A stretch of DNA of 64,000 nucleotides from Clostridia bacterium (lineage in GTDB: Bacteria > Bacillota > Clostridia > UMGS1810): NCBI GenBank assembly GCA_017436905.1, contig JAFSCF010000011.1, forward strand, positions 42,824 to 106,823. The letters are read 5' to 3'. The notes below the pieces were generated by a model. The model saw nothing but the letters and a program-made list of their open reading frames with translations. It was not told the origin of the DNA and did not search any database. The translations under genes were made by a program, and so were the position numbers. Numbering within the stretch: the first letter of the stretch is position 1; each line of letters begins with the position of its first letter. Positions 34,087 through 43,707 of this stretch are shown in pieces.

Positions 34087-34515
34087 ATGAACAAAGTAAT
34101 TTTAATGGGCAGACTCGCCCGCGATCCTGAACTCCGCAGCACTCCCAACGGTGTAAGCGTGTGCACATTCGCTCTGGCGGTTAGCAGACGTTTTAAAAAT
34201 GCCAACGGTGAGTACGACGCTGATTTTATCAACTGCGTGGCTTGGAGACAGACTGCTGAGTTCATTAGCAAAAACTTTGCCAAAGGCAGAATGCTCGGCG
34301 TGGTCGGCTCATTGCAGACCAGGTCATACGATAAGGATGGTCAGAAAAGATACGTTACAGAAGTTAGCGTAGATGAGGCATACTTTGCAGGCGACAGAGG
34401 CCCTGCTGCTGACGAAGCACGCCCTGCGGCGGCTCCGGCAAATAACGGCGGTGCGGCATTCGGTGCAAGCGACGGATTTATTCCTATGCCTGCTGAAGAT
34501 GACCTTCCTTTCTAA
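34087..34515 (+). CDS. ssb: Single-stranded DNA-binding protein
   Basis: 142 residues: an OB-fold (NKVILMGRLARDPELRSTPN; INCVAWRQTAEFISKNF), an Ala/Pro/Gly-rich linker, and the acidic tip EDDLPF that recruits replication and repair proteins. Placed between rpsF and rpsR as in most Firmicutes. Confidence 0.97.
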   Translation: MNKVILMGRLARDPELRSTPNGVSVCTFALAVSRRFKNANGEYDADFINCVAWRQTAEFISKNFAKGRMLGVVGSLQTRSYDKDGQKRYVTEVSVDEAYFAGDRGPAADEARPAAAPANNGGAAFGASDGFIPMPAEDDLPF

Positions 34516-34538
34516 TTAAAATAAGGAGGTAACTTATA

Positions 34539-34772
34539 ATGGAAGAAAAACGTTTTCGCAGAAAACCCCGCAGAAAAGTTTGCGCGTTTTGTGCTGATAA
34601 AGTTGAACACATTGATTATAAAGACGTAGCAAAACTTAGAAGATATGTTTCTGAACGTGGTAAAATTTTACCCAGACGTGTTACAGGTAACTGTGCTAAA
34701 CACCAGAGACAACTTACAACTGCTATTAAAAGAGCAAGACACATCGCTTTGCTCCCCTACACAACAGATTAA
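34539..34772 (+). CDS. rpsR: 30S ribosomal protein S18
   Basis: 77 residues with [20 protein letters not shown] and the C-terminal [21 protein letters not shown] end ([18 protein letters not shown]). A CxxC near the start leaves a partial zinc motif. AAGGAGGT precedes the ATG. Last gene of the operon. Confidence 0.97.
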   Translation: MEEKRFRRKPRRKVCAFCADKVEHIDYKDVAKLRRYVSERGKILPRRVTGNCAKHQRQLTTAIKRARHIALLPYTTD

Positions 34773-34777
34773 TTTTG

Positions 34778-34805
34778 ATGCCCTGCATTTACGCAGGGCA
34801 TTTTG
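34778..34805 (+). terminator. Intrinsic terminator of rpsF operon
   Basis: ATGCCCTGC and GCAGGGCAT with a 6-base loop followed by TTTTG. Confidence 0.88.
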
Positions 34806-34816
34806 TTTTTGCAAAT

Positions 34817-35205
34817 GGGGTTCTTAGGGGTGAAACCCCTAAGCGGTTTTAGGGGTCCGGGGGAATCCGACCCCCCGGGACTTTTGGTACTTTTAGTCAT
34901 AAAAGTACATTTAAAAATTTATTTTTAAAATTAAAGATTCTCCAAGGGGGCTTCCCCCTTGGCAACCCCCTTGTCGACTGATTACAGAATTGGACAAATT
35001 AAACACTCAGCGTTCCTGCTCTTTCACCGCCGCACAAAACGGAAACTCATTCCTAGTTGTGCTAAAACGGCGCTATATTTGTAATATGTAATTAAATACG
35101 CGCCGTTTTGCGGTTAAGCAGTCACGCTTTCGCTGTAATTTGTTTGCCAATTCCTCCATAGGTCGACCTTTAAAACCATAAACCACTTTGGCTTCGTAGC
35201 CATAA
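34817..35205. repeat. Mosaic intergenic repeat, copy B2
   Basis: Second copy of the element at 12901-13350, about 390 bp, without the extra segment seen there. The first 90 bp are almost identical between copies. The GTCGAC-bounded part (34973-35167) has the same loops with different stems: AAAACGGCGC/GCGCCGTTTT here against CCGATGC/GCATCGG in B1, and GCACAA/TTGTGC against GCACGCA/TGCGTGC. It ends in TGGCTTCGTAGCCA, a hairpin conserved in both. No coding capacity. It fills most of the 549-base gap between rpsR and ddl. Confidence 0.72.
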
Positions 35206-35321
35206 TTTTCTCTTTTTTCTATGAAAAATCAAGGAATTTTGCAAAAAAATCATTCCATTTTCACATTATGTGTGATATAATAATATATTAAAAGGGATAA
35301 TATGTTCAAAGAGGTGTTTAA

Positions 35322-36371
35322 ATGAAAAAGACAGTATGCGTTCTGTTTGGCGGAAAATCCGCTGAATACAGCATTTCTTTAAGAAGTTGTGCATCGGTTC
35401 TTAGAAACATTGACAGAGATAAATTCGATATCATCACCATTGGCATAACGTCTGACGGTGTATGGTATCTTTACGATGGAAGTATAGAAAATATAGAAAA
35501 CGACACATGGCACAATGGCGACCTTAAACGTGTCTGCATAGACCACAATGCACTTGAACCGTACATACTTGTTTTAGACGGCAAATCTTACACAAAGATA
35601 AAAGCAGACGTTTTTTTCCCCGTGCTCCACGGCACAAACGGCGAGGACGGCAGACTTCAGGGCATTTTTGATATGGCAGGCGTTAAGTACGTAGGTGTCG
35701 GTACGCTTTGCTCGGCAGTCGGTATGGATAAAGAATACTCTAAAATAGTATTTGAACACGCAGGCATCGCTCAGGCGGATTGGGTTACTGTTCATTCTTA
35801 TGACGACAGAGATGTAAAAATTGCCGAAATAGAAAACAAGTTCCAATACCCCGTTTTTGTAAAACCTGCAAATGCAGGTTCTTCATACGGCATTGGCAAG
35901 GCTAAAACAAGGGCAGAACTTGTATCTGCTATGGATAACGCTTTTAAATACGACAAAAAAATACTTGTAGAAGAACTTCTTACCGGTCACGAGGTTGAGT
36001 GCGCAGTACTCGGCAACAGCGGAAATGTGATTGCCTCAACTGTCGGCGAGGTTGTGGCTGACGAAGAATTTTACACGTTCGACTCTAAATATTCTTCCAC
36101 ATCAAAATCACAACTCCACATTCCGGCGCTCATCAGCGAAAGTGCTATAGAAAATGTGCGTGCTGAAGCAGTTAAAGCATTTGAGGCGCTCTCCGGCAGA
36201 GGACTTTCCAGAGTAGACTTTTTCGTTGACGGCGAGGACGTTAAGATTAACGAGATTAACACCCTCCCCGGATTTACCAGTATAAGTATGTACCCTAAAC
36301 TTTTTGCATACTGTGGTATTGAATATAAAGAATTGCTCACAAGGCTTGTAGAACTCGCTTGCGAGGAATAG
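35322..36371 (+). CDS. ddl: D-alanine--D-alanine ligase
   Basis: 349-residue ATP-grasp ligase making the D-Ala-D-Ala terminus of peptidoglycan precursors. N-terminal VCVLFGGKSAEYSISLRSCA, the loop FFPVLHGTNGEDGRLQGIFD, FVKPANAGSSYGIGKAKT for ATP, and VKINEINTLPGFTSISMYPK near the end. The usual EHE/EYE-VS segment reads EYSIS. Whether it could make D-Ala-D-Lac or D-Ala-D-Ser cannot be read reliably from this. Forms an operon with murI. Confidence 0.93.
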   Translation: MKKTVCVLFGGKSAEYSISLRSCASVLRNIDRDKFDIITIGITSDGVWYLYDGSIENIENDTWHNGDLKRVCIDHNALEPYILVLDGKSYTKIKADVFFPVLHGTNGEDGRLQGIFDMAGVKYVGVGTLCSAVGMDKEYSKIVFEHAGIAQADWVTVHSYDDRDVKIAEIENKFQYPVFVKPANAGSSYGIGKAKTRAELVSAMDNAFKYDKKILVEELLTGHEVECAVLGNSGNVIASTVGEVVADEEFYTFDSKYSSTSKSQLHIPALISESAIENVRAEAVKAFEALSGRGLSRVDFFVDGEDVKINEINTLPGFTSISMYPKLFAYCGIEYKELLTRLVELACEE

Positions 36372-36395
36372 AGAGTAATAAAAAGGACTGTTTAT

Positions 36396-37205
36396 ATGGA
36401 TAACAGAAGTATAGGCGTTTTTGATTCAGGACTCGGCGGACTTACCTGTGTAAGCGAACTTTTAAAAGTTCTGCCAGACGAGAACATTGTGTATTTCGGT
36501 GACACGGGCAGAGTTCCGTATGGATCACGTTCTGAAGAAACCATAATCAAATATGTTCGTGGCGATATGAACTTTCTTATGAGCCACGACATCAAACTTA
36601 TAGTCGCTGCGTGCGGTACGGCGAGCACGGTTGCGCTTCCCGTTCTTGCAGGTGAGTGCAAAGTTCCTGCAATCGGCGTAGTAGAGCCTGCTGTAGACGC
36701 CGCTGTATCTGCCACACGTAACGGACGGATAGGAATTATCGGTACAGCAGGTACTATCGCCAACGGCAAATACGGCAAACTTATTGCAGAGCGCAATCCG
36801 TCTTTGCAGACATTTGCAAAAGCGTGTCCGCTTTTTGTGCCGCTTGTTGAAAACGGACTTACCGACCACGAAATAACCCGCCTTACGTGCGAAATGTATC
36901 TTGAAGAAATTAAAGAAAAGGGCATTGACACTTTAATACTTGGCTGCACGCATTATCCCATGCTTAAAAATGTTATAGGAAAGTTTTTGGGCGATAACGT
37001 AACTTTGATTGACCCCGGATACGAAACGGCTCATTATGTGCATAAGTTTTTAAAAGAGGCAGACCTGCTCTCTGACGGCGGCATACGTGAAAACCACCGT
37101 TATTACGTGAGTGATACCGTTGACGGTTTTGAAAAAATGGCGAGTCTTTTTATGAACCGTGATATAGGCGGTCAGGTAGAAAAAATTGACATTGAAAAAT
37201 ATTGA
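36396..37205 (+). CDS. murI: Glutamate racemase
   Basis: 269 residues. It supplies D-glutamate for peptidoglycan. The first catalytic region is IGVFDSGLGGLTC with the nucleophile cysteine in VAACGTASTVALPV, where the usual ACNTAS reads ACGTAS; the second cysteine is in LILGCTHYPMLKN. Other family landmarks (VVEPAVDAA) are normal. It follows ddl by 24 bases and overlaps the next transcription unit slightly. Confidence 0.92.
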   Translation: MDNRSIGVFDSGLGGLTCVSELLKVLPDENIVYFGDTGRVPYGSRSEETIIKYVRGDMNFLMSHDIKLIVAACGTASTVALPVLAGECKVPAIGVVEPAVDAAVSATRNGRIGIIGTAGTIANGKYGKLIAERNPSLQTFAKACPLFVPLVENGLTDHEITRLTCEMYLEEIKEKGIDTLILGCTHYPMLKNVIGKFLGDNVTLIDPGYETAHYVHKFLKEADLLSDGGIRENHRYYVSDTVDGFEKMASLFMNRDIGGQVEKIDIEKY

Positions 37206-37222
37206 CTATGCGAGGAAAACTA

Positions 37223-37654
37223 ATGAAAAAACGTGACTATGTTATATCCGTTAAAGGTATGCAGTCATATGCAGACGCACTTATGGAAAACACCGATATT
37301 GAAATGATGTCTGAATGTGACCTTACTTTGGAAGACGGCAAATATTTTGCAGAATACGAAGAAACCGAGGCAACCGGTATGGAGGGCACAACGACCACCA
37401 TTGAGGTCGGCGGTGAATATGTTTCTATTGTGCGCTCGGGCAAGGTGTCTACCACGCTACTGTTCATAAAGGGCAGGCAGACCACCAGTTATTATGATAC
37501 TCCGTTCGGTACAATGATAATGGGTATAACCACAGACGATATCACCACAGATTTAACTCTCGACGGCGGCAAGGTATCGGTTACCTACAGTATAAGTATG
37601 AACAATATATACACGGGCAAAAACACATTTGAAATTAACATAAGAAAATTTTAA
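37223..37654 (+). CDS. DUF1934 family protein (YwiB-like)
   Basis: 143 residues, beta-rich, lipocalin-like, with TLEDGKYFAEYEETEATGM and LTLDGGKVSVTYSISMN. DUF1934 proteins are often encoded just before argS in Firmicutes, as here, and have no established role. ATG at 37223 follows CGAGGAAAA; an upstream TTG inside murI is less likely. Confidence 0.8.
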   Translation: MKKRDYVISVKGMQSYADALMENTDIEMMSECDLTLEDGKYFAEYEETEATGMEGTTTTIEVGGEYVSIVRSGKVSTTLLFIKGRQTTSYYDTPFGTMIMGITTDDITTDLTLDGGKVSVTYSISMNNIYTGKNTFEINIRKF

Positions 37655-37669
37655 GCGAGGTACTTACTA

Positions 37670-39334
37670 ATGAACATAATATCTAAAATCAAAGACCAGA
37701 TTGAAACAACAGTTGCCAATGCGCTTGCAAAAGCGGAACTCGGCTCAACCGATATTGAAATCGAAATCCCTGCCGACAGAAAAAACGGAGATTTTTCTGT
37801 AAACACCGCTATGAAACTTACTAAAATTGCAAAACGTCCGCCAAGAGAGATTGCAACTGCTTTGGTTGATGCTATGCAAACCGAGGGCACATATATTGAC
37901 AAGATTGAAATTGCCGGTCCCGGTTTTATAAATTTCTACTTAAACGACGCATGGCGTTATGACGGTCTTAAAGCCGTTTTAGCCGAGGGCGAAAACTTTG
38001 GTAAAACCGATATCGGCAACGGCAAAAAAGTTATGGTAGAGTTTGTATCGGCAAACCCCACAGGCCCTATGCATATGGGCAATGCACGTGGCGGTGCGCT
38101 GGGCGATACTTTAGCGAACGCTCTTTCGTGGGCAGGATTTGACGTTACAAAAGAATTCTATGTAAACGATGCCGGTGCGCAGATTGAAAAATTTGCAAAA
38201 TCATTAGAGGCAAGATACATTCAGCAGTTAAAGGGCGATGACGCATTTGAATTCCCCGAAGATGGTTATCAGGGTGACGACATACGTGAGCACGCTAAGA
38301 ATTTTATCGAAATAAACGGCGATAAATACCTCGACTCAACCGAGCAGGAGCGTCGTGATGCACTCGTTGCATATGCGCTTGAACTTAACGTTCAGGGACT
38401 TGTTGACGGATTGGCTAAGTACAGAATATTCTATGACGTGTGGTTCAGAGAAAGTACAATCCACGCAAACGGCGAGGTTGCCCAGACCATAGAAGACCTT
38501 AAAAAAAGCGGCATAACTTACGAAAAAGACGGTGCGCTGTGGATTAAAACAACTCAGTTCGGCAGCGAAAAAGACGAAGTGCTTATCCGTGCAAACGGTA
38601 TTCCCACATACTTTGCGGTTGACATTGCTTATCACAAAAACAAGTTTGCAGTACGTGGATTTGACAAGGTAATTAACGTATGGGGCGCAGACCACCACGG
38701 CCACGTTGCACGTATGAAAGGAGCTATGGATGCTATTGGCATAGACTCTTCAAAACTTGAGATTGTTATTATGCAACTTGTACGCCTTATGCGCAACGGC
38801 GAGGTTGCACGTATGAGCAAACGTACAGGTAAGATGATTACAATGAACGACCTTATAGACGAAATCGGCTGCGATGCCGCAAGATTTTTCTTTAATCTGC
38901 GTCAGGCAGGCAGTCACCTTGACTTTGACCTTGACCTTGCCATTGCACAGAACAGCGATAACCCCGTATTCTACGTACAATACGCACACGCAAGAATTTG
39001 CAGTATTATAAGAACATTAGAGGCTGAGGGCATCACATTAAACGCTGATGCAGACCTTAAACTGCTTACAGACCCCGCAGAGGCGGCACTTATTGAAAAA
39101 CTTATTTCTCTGCCTGACGAAATTAATCAGGTGGCAGAAACTTTAGAGCCCAGCAGACTCACCAGATACGTGCTCGACCTTGCGGCACTGTTCCATTCGT
39201 TCTACAACTCGTGCAAAGTAAACTGCGAAGATGCCGCACTTACTCAGGCACGTCTTGCACTGGTACACGCTACACGCACAGTTATCAGAAACGTATTTGA
39301 TATTTTAAAAATTACTGCGCCCGAAAAAATGTAA
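37670..39334 (+). CDS. argS: Arginyl-tRNA synthetase
   Basis: 554 residues, full length. N-terminal Add1-like tRNA-binding domain, then the class I signature FVSANPTGPMHMGNARGGAL, where HMGN stands for HIGH. The usual KMSKS position reads ARMSKRTGKMITM, with the DALR anticodon domain at the end (PSRLTRYVLDLAALFHSFYN). ArgRS proteins often have a degenerate KMSK, as here. GCGAGG precedes the ATG. Confidence 0.97.
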   Translation: MNIISKIKDQIETTVANALAKAELGSTDIEIEIPADRKNGDFSVNTAMKLTKIAKRPPREIATALVDAMQTEGTYIDKIEIAGPGFINFYLNDAWRYDGLKAVLAEGENFGKTDIGNGKKVMVEFVSANPTGPMHMGNARGGALGDTLANALSWAGFDVTKEFYVNDAGAQIEKFAKSLEARYIQQLKGDDAFEFPEDGYQGDDIREHAKNFIEINGDKYLDSTEQERRDALVAYALELNVQGLVDGLAKYRIFYDVWFRESTIHANGEVAQTIEDLKKSGITYEKDGALWIKTTQFGSEKDEVLIRANGIPTYFAVDIAYHKNKFAVRGFDKVINVWGADHHGHVARMKGAMDAIGIDSSKLEIVIMQLVRLMRNGEVARMSKRTGKMITMNDLIDEIGCDAARFFFNLRQAGSHLDFDLDLAIAQNSDNPVFYVQYAHARICSIIRTLEAEGITLNADADLKLLTDPAEAALIEKLISLPDEINQVAETLEPSRLTRYVLDLAALFHSFYNSCKVNCEDAALTQARLALVHATRTVIRNVFDILKITAPEKM

Positions 39335-39350
39335 TGAAAGGAAGATACTG

Positions 39351-40820
39351 ATGAAAAAAGTTTTTTCTAAACTGACAGCATTGCTTCTTTCTGTAACACT
39401 TATCTTCTCTTGCACCGTGGTTTTTGCTGAAGACGCAACCGGCACCGACATTGAGGCGTACTGGGCAGATGCGGTTGTTGATGCTATGGCAATCTTTATT
39501 ATGAACAACTACAAATTCGGCGCAGACGAGGGTGACTTATATAAAAATGCTTTAAAAGAGGTAATAGCACAGCATCCGGAGGTGCTTGATGCCGCTTTGG
39601 AAGGTATGTACGATAGTCTTGACGAGTATTCCACGTATTTTACTGCTGAAGAATTCAAATCGTTTGTAGAGAATGTCAGCGGCGAGTTCTGCGGAATAGG
39701 TGTAACCATTATGGAGTTTTCCGACGGGCTTATGGTTACAGAGGTGCACAAAGGCTCTGCCGCAGAAATTGCAGGACTCAAAAAAGGCGACGTTATAATC
39801 TCTGCAGACGGTACAGATATTCGTGGTATGGAGATTGAACTTGCAAGAACTTACATAGTAGGCCCTGTAGGAACGTCCGTTACAGTTGGCGTTATGCGTG
39901 ACGGGCAGCATTTAACTTTCGATATGGTGCGTAGCGTTGTCACAACTGTTGCAGGGTTTTACCAGATTTTAGACGAAAACATCGGCTACTTGCAACTTTC
40001 GTCTTTCGACGAGCACGCACACGAGTTTATGGCTGAAGCGCTTGATGCTTTAAAAGATACAAAAAGCATCATATTAGACCTGCGCTACAATCCTGGCGGC
40101 TCGCTCGATACTTTAGAGGCTATTGCAGCAATGACACTTCCAAAAGGACCCGTTATGCACCTTGAATACAAATTTTCAATTGACAACACAACCATTATGA
40201 ACGATGTTGACGGGTTTAAAAATAAACTTGTTGTCCTTGTAAACGGCTACACCGCAAGTGCGGCTGAGGCTTTTGCGGCGGCTGTGCAGGATTACGGCAT
40301 AGGCGTTGTAGTGGGCGAGCAGACCATCGGCAAAGGCACTATGCAGACCGTTGGCGGAATTTTAACCGGCGGCGGATACAAACTTACTGTGGCGGAATAT
40401 CTTTCGCCCAACAAGAGAACAATAAACGGTATAGGTGTTGAGCCTGACTATTACGTTGCACCAAAAACGGTTGATTACAGCGACGACTATTTTGAGTCGA
40501 TTACTTATGACTGTGTTATGCGCATTGGCGATACCGGTGCAGACGTTTTGGCACTTGAACAGAGGCTTAATGTAATGGGCTATTCCGTAGGTGTACCCGA
40601 TACCGAGTATGACGAAGATACTTTCTATGCAGTTAAAAAGTATCAGGAATCGGCAGGGCTGTACCCTTACGGCGTGCTTGACATTACAACCCAGTTAAGC
40701 ATACATTCATATCTGCAGGATAAGGAAATAACTCTGGACAAGGCTTTTGACAAAGCGGTTGAAATCGCATCCGGCGATATAGACGAATATATAAAAGAGG
40801 CAATCGCAAACAGAGAGTGA
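39351..40820 (+). CDS. ctpA: S41-family carboxy-terminal processing protease
   Basis: 489 residues: signal peptide (VFSKLTALLLSVTLIFSCTV), PDZ domain (residues 105-190; GVTIMEFSDGLMVTEVHKGS), S41 catalytic domain with Ser in VLVNGYTASAAEAFAAAVQD and Lys in EQTIGKGTMQTVGG, and a C-terminal peptidoglycan-binding domain (IGDTGADVLALEQRLNVMGY). It acts outside the membrane on protein C-termini. The cysteine at the signal end (SCTVVF) could be a lipobox but lacks a clear context. Relatives include CtpB of the SigK checkpoint. Confidence 0.93.
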   Translation: MKKVFSKLTALLLSVTLIFSCTVVFAEDATGTDIEAYWADAVVDAMAIFIMNNYKFGADEGDLYKNALKEVIAQHPEVLDAALEGMYDSLDEYSTYFTAEEFKSFVENVSGEFCGIGVTIMEFSDGLMVTEVHKGSAAEIAGLKKGDVIISADGTDIRGMEIELARTYIVGPVGTSVTVGVMRDGQHLTFDMVRSVVTTVAGFYQILDENIGYLQLSSFDEHAHEFMAEALDALKDTKSIILDLRYNPGGSLDTLEAIAAMTLPKGPVMHLEYKFSIDNTTIMNDVDGFKNKLVVLVNGYTASAAEAFAAAVQDYGIGVVVGEQTIGKGTMQTVGGILTGGGYKLTVAEYLSPNKRTINGIGVEPDYYVAPKTVDYSDDYFESITYDCVMRIGDTGADVLALEQRLNVMGYSVGVPDTEYDEDTFYAVKKYQESAGLYPYGVLDITTQLSIHSYLQDKEITLDKAFDKAVEIASGDIDEYIKEAIANRE

Positions 40821-40826
40821 TTAAAA

Positions 40827-40880
40827 GTATATGTGTTTAAAACTGCATAAATATACTCAGACAGTTTCAAACACATATAC
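40827..40880. repeat. Conserved-loop hairpin C6
   Basis: GTATATGTGTTTAAAACTG pairs with 40862-40880 (one mismatch). The loop CATAAATATACTCAGA contains the reverse complement of the family loop. First of three hairpins filling the ctpA-polA gap. Confidence 0.75.
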
Positions 40881-40903
40881 AACAATTGCAGTACCGATAC
40901 AAA

Positions 40904-40955
40904 ACATTGCAACCATAATGCACCTAAATATCTCAAGTGCATTATGGCGCAATGT
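40904..40955. repeat. Conserved-loop hairpin C7 (short-loop type)
   Basis: ACATTGC/GCAATGT outside and CCATAATGCAC/GTGCATTATGG inside, around CTAAATATCTCAA, a loop differing by one base from that of C1 at 3208. Confidence 0.7.
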
Positions 40956-40975
40956 GAGATAGAGAGTATAATAAA

Positions 40976-41035
40976 AATGTATAAGCATCTTAATCTGCTT
41001 GAGTATATTTAGGCAGATTAAGATACTTATACATT
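40976..41035. repeat. Conserved-loop hairpin C8
   Basis: A 23-bp stem with one mismatch (40976-40998 with 41013-41035) closes TTGAGTATATTTAG (40999-41012). It ends 26 bases before the polA ATG, so it lies in the polA leader. Confidence 0.8.
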
Positions 41036-41061
41036 CTTAACAGAGAAATGAGGAGAGCGTT

Positions 41062-43695
41062 ATGAAAAAGTATATGATTATAGACGGCAACAGCATCATA
41101 AACCGTGCTTTTTATGCTATTAAAAACCTCACGAATAGTGCAGGTTTGCCGACTAACGGTATATACGGATTTTTGAATATACTTTTTAAAAATATAGAAG
41201 AATACTCTCCTGACTATATTTCTGTTGCTTTTGATATGCGTGCACCGACATTCCGTCATAAGCATTACAAAGCATACAAAGCACAGCGCAAAGGTATGCC
41301 CGAAGAACTGGCGATGCAGATGCCCGTTTTAAAAGAGATACTCTCTGCTATGAATATACGTATTTACGAAAAAGAAGGGTACGAGGCAGACGATATAATC
41401 GGCACAGTAAGCCGCCTTTGCGATGAGGGCGGAGTGGAGTGCTTAGTTTTAACCGGCGATAAAGACGACCTGCAATTAGCGTCCGAAACTACCAAAATAC
41501 TTTTAACCACTACACGTATGGGTGCAACCACTACCGAAGTGTACGACGCTAAAGCGGTAGAAGAAAAATACGGTGTTACACCGCACGAGTTTATTGCGGT
41601 TAAAGCACTTATGGGCGACACGTCCGACAATATCCCCGGCGTTTCGGGCATTGGCGAAAAAACTGCGTTTGCGCTAATAGGCGAGTTTAAAAGTATAGAA
41701 AACCTTTATGATAATTTGCACTCTCCGTCTGTAAAAACTGCCGCAAGAAACAAACTTGCCGCAGGCAGAGAAGATGCAGATTTGAGTTACTATCTTGCAA
41801 CTATAGACAGATTTGTTCCCGACGATTACGAAATAGAAAAAGACAATATCAAAGATTTTGACAATGCCCGATTGAGCGAACTGTTTACAAATCTTGACCT
41901 TAAATCGTTCCTTAAAAAAATAGGCGGTACGGCAACGGCAAGCCTTACTCTTCCTGAAGATAAAGTGATTTTCTCAGTTGACGAATTAAAACAGTTGCTT
42001 TGCGGTGTTGAAGAAAATCTTTTTTACAGAGTATATACTGCAGAGGGCGAAATATGCTGTTTTGCGTTTTTGTCCGACAGAAAGTGTGTTCGCATATCGT
42101 CAGGACTTGGAATAAACTCTGCAGACATTGCAGATGCCATATCTTCTGCTATGGCAGATGAAAATATCAAAAAAGTTTCTATGGATATTAAGGCGGATAT
42201 GGTGCTGCTTGCAAAATACGGCGTAAGTATATTTAACTATTACGATATAGGTGTGGGGGCGTATCTGCTTGATGCGTCACGTTCGGTTTACTCTGCCGCT
42301 GCGCTTACAGATGCTTTTTTAAACTGCACTATTGCCGACTGCGATGAAATGCTCGGCAAAGGCAAGGGCAGAAAACAGTTTGACGAACTTGACGATGAAA
42401 CACTTGCTAAAATCACCTGCGGCGAAGTGGGTGCACTCGGCGCACTTTATAAATACGAAACAAAAAAAATCGCCGAACTCGGACAGAGTGAATTGTGTGA
42501 TAATATAGAAATGCCTTTAGTTTCGGTACTTGCCTCAATGGAACTTGAGGGCTTTTTGGTAGACAGGGAAAAACTCGCCGAATACGGCCGTATGCTCGGT
42601 GTACGTATAGACGAACTTGAACGTGAAATCTACTCACTTGCAGGCGAGGAGTTCAATATCGGATCGCCGAAGCAACTGGGTGTAATCCTATTTGAAAAAC
42701 TTGGTCTTAAAGCAGTAAAGAAAACAAAAACGGGTTACTCTACCAATGCAGAAGTTTTGGAAAAACTTTTCGGTAAGCACGAAATTATAGAAAAAATTAT
42801 AGAATACAGACAGATAACTAAATTAAAATCAACCTATGCAGACGGATTGAGCGCACTTATTGACCCGACAGACGGTAGAATACATTCAACATTTAAGCAG
42901 ACTGTTACTATGACGGGGCGCATAAGTTCTACAGAGCCTAACTTGCAGAATATTCCCGTAAGACTGGAACTTGGCAGGGAACTTCGAAAGATGTTCGTTG
43001 CAAAAGAAGATTATGTTTTAGTTGATGCCGACTATTCGCAGATAGAGTTGCGTGTGCTTGCGGCACTTTCGGGTGATAAGGTTATGACGGAAGCGTTTCT
43101 TTCGGGCGAAGATATTCACGCTGCAACTGCTAAAAACGTGTTTGGAACAGACGAGGTTACGCCGCTTCTGCGTGCACGTGCAAAAGCCGTAAACTTCGGC
43201 ATTGTGTATGGTATGGGCAGTTTTTCGCTTGCCGGTGATTTGGGTATATCTGTTGCCGAGGCTAAAGAGTATATAGACAGTTATTTTATAAAACACCCGA
43301 ATGTTAAAAAGTTTATGGACGATACTGTTGCACAGGCTAAAGAGCAGGGCTGGGTGGAAACCGTGTTTAAACGACGCAGATATATACCCGAAGTTTCTTC
43401 GTCAAACTTTGCGCTGCGTGCATCGGGCGAGCGTATGGCGATGAACACTCCCATTCAGGGCAGTGCGGCAGACATTATAAAAATTGCAATGGTAAGTGTT
43501 TATAGGGCACTTAAAAAACTTAAAAAGTCACGCCTGATACTTCAGGTGCACGACGAACTTATAATAGAGGCTCATAAAAGCGAGGCTGAAGAGGCTAAAA
43601 AGATACTCACCGAGTGTATGGAAAGCGCAGTAAACCTCGCTGTGCCGATGGTGGCAGAGGCTAATATCGGCAAAAGTTGGTTTGACGCTAAATAG
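41062..43695 (+). CDS. polA: DNA polymerase I
   Basis: 877 residues. 5' nuclease domain (1-290; MIIDGNSIINRAFYAI, EADDIIGTVSR, LVLTGDKDDLQLAS, GDTSDNIPGVSGIGEKTA). A middle domain (about 300-470) lacks the DxE and YxxxD exonuclease residues, so proofreading is probably lost, as in Bacillus and Taq. Polymerase domain: YSTNAEVLEKL, TGRISSTEPNLQNIPVR, VDADYSQIELRVLAALSGD, KAVNFGIVYGMG, RLILQVHDELIIEA. Gap repair and Okazaki fragment maturation. GAGGAGAG precedes the ATG. Confidence 0.97.
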   Translation: MKKYMIIDGNSIINRAFYAIKNLTNSAGLPTNGIYGFLNILFKNIEEYSPDYISVAFDMRAPTFRHKHYKAYKAQRKGMPEELAMQMPVLKEILSAMNIRIYEKEGYEADDIIGTVSRLCDEGGVECLVLTGDKDDLQLASETTKILLTTTRMGATTTEVYDAKAVEEKYGVTPHEFIAVKALMGDTSDNIPGVSGIGEKTAFALIGEFKSIENLYDNLHSPSVKTAARNKLAAGREDADLSYYLATIDRFVPDDYEIEKDNIKDFDNARLSELFTNLDLKSFLKKIGGTATASLTLPEDKVIFSVDELKQLLCGVEENLFYRVYTAEGEICCFAFLSDRKCVRISSGLGINSADIADAISSAMADENIKKVSMDIKADMVLLAKYGVSIFNYYDIGVGAYLLDASRSVYSAAALTDAFLNCTIADCDEMLGKGKGRKQFDELDDETLAKITCGEVGALGALYKYETKKIAELGQSELCDNIEMPLVSVLASMELEGFLVDREKLAEYGRMLGVRIDELEREIYSLAGEEFNIGSPKQLGVILFEKLGLKAVKKTKTGYSTNAEVLEKLFGKHEIIEKIIEYRQITKLKSTYADGLSALIDPTDGRIHSTFKQTVTMTGRISSTEPNLQNIPVRLELGRELRKMFVAKEDYVLVDADYSQIELRVLAALSGDKVMTEAFLSGEDIHAATAKNVFGTDEVTPLLRARAKAVNFGIVYGMGSFSLAGDLGISVAEAKEYIDSYFIKHPNVKKFMDDTVAQAKEQGWVETVFKRRRYIPEVSSSNFALRASGERMAMNTPIQGSAADIIKIAMVSVYRALKKLKKSRLILQVHDELIIEAHKSEAEEAKKILTECMESAVNLAVPMVAEANIGKSWFDAK

Positions 43696-43707
43696 AAGGT
43701 GGCATAA

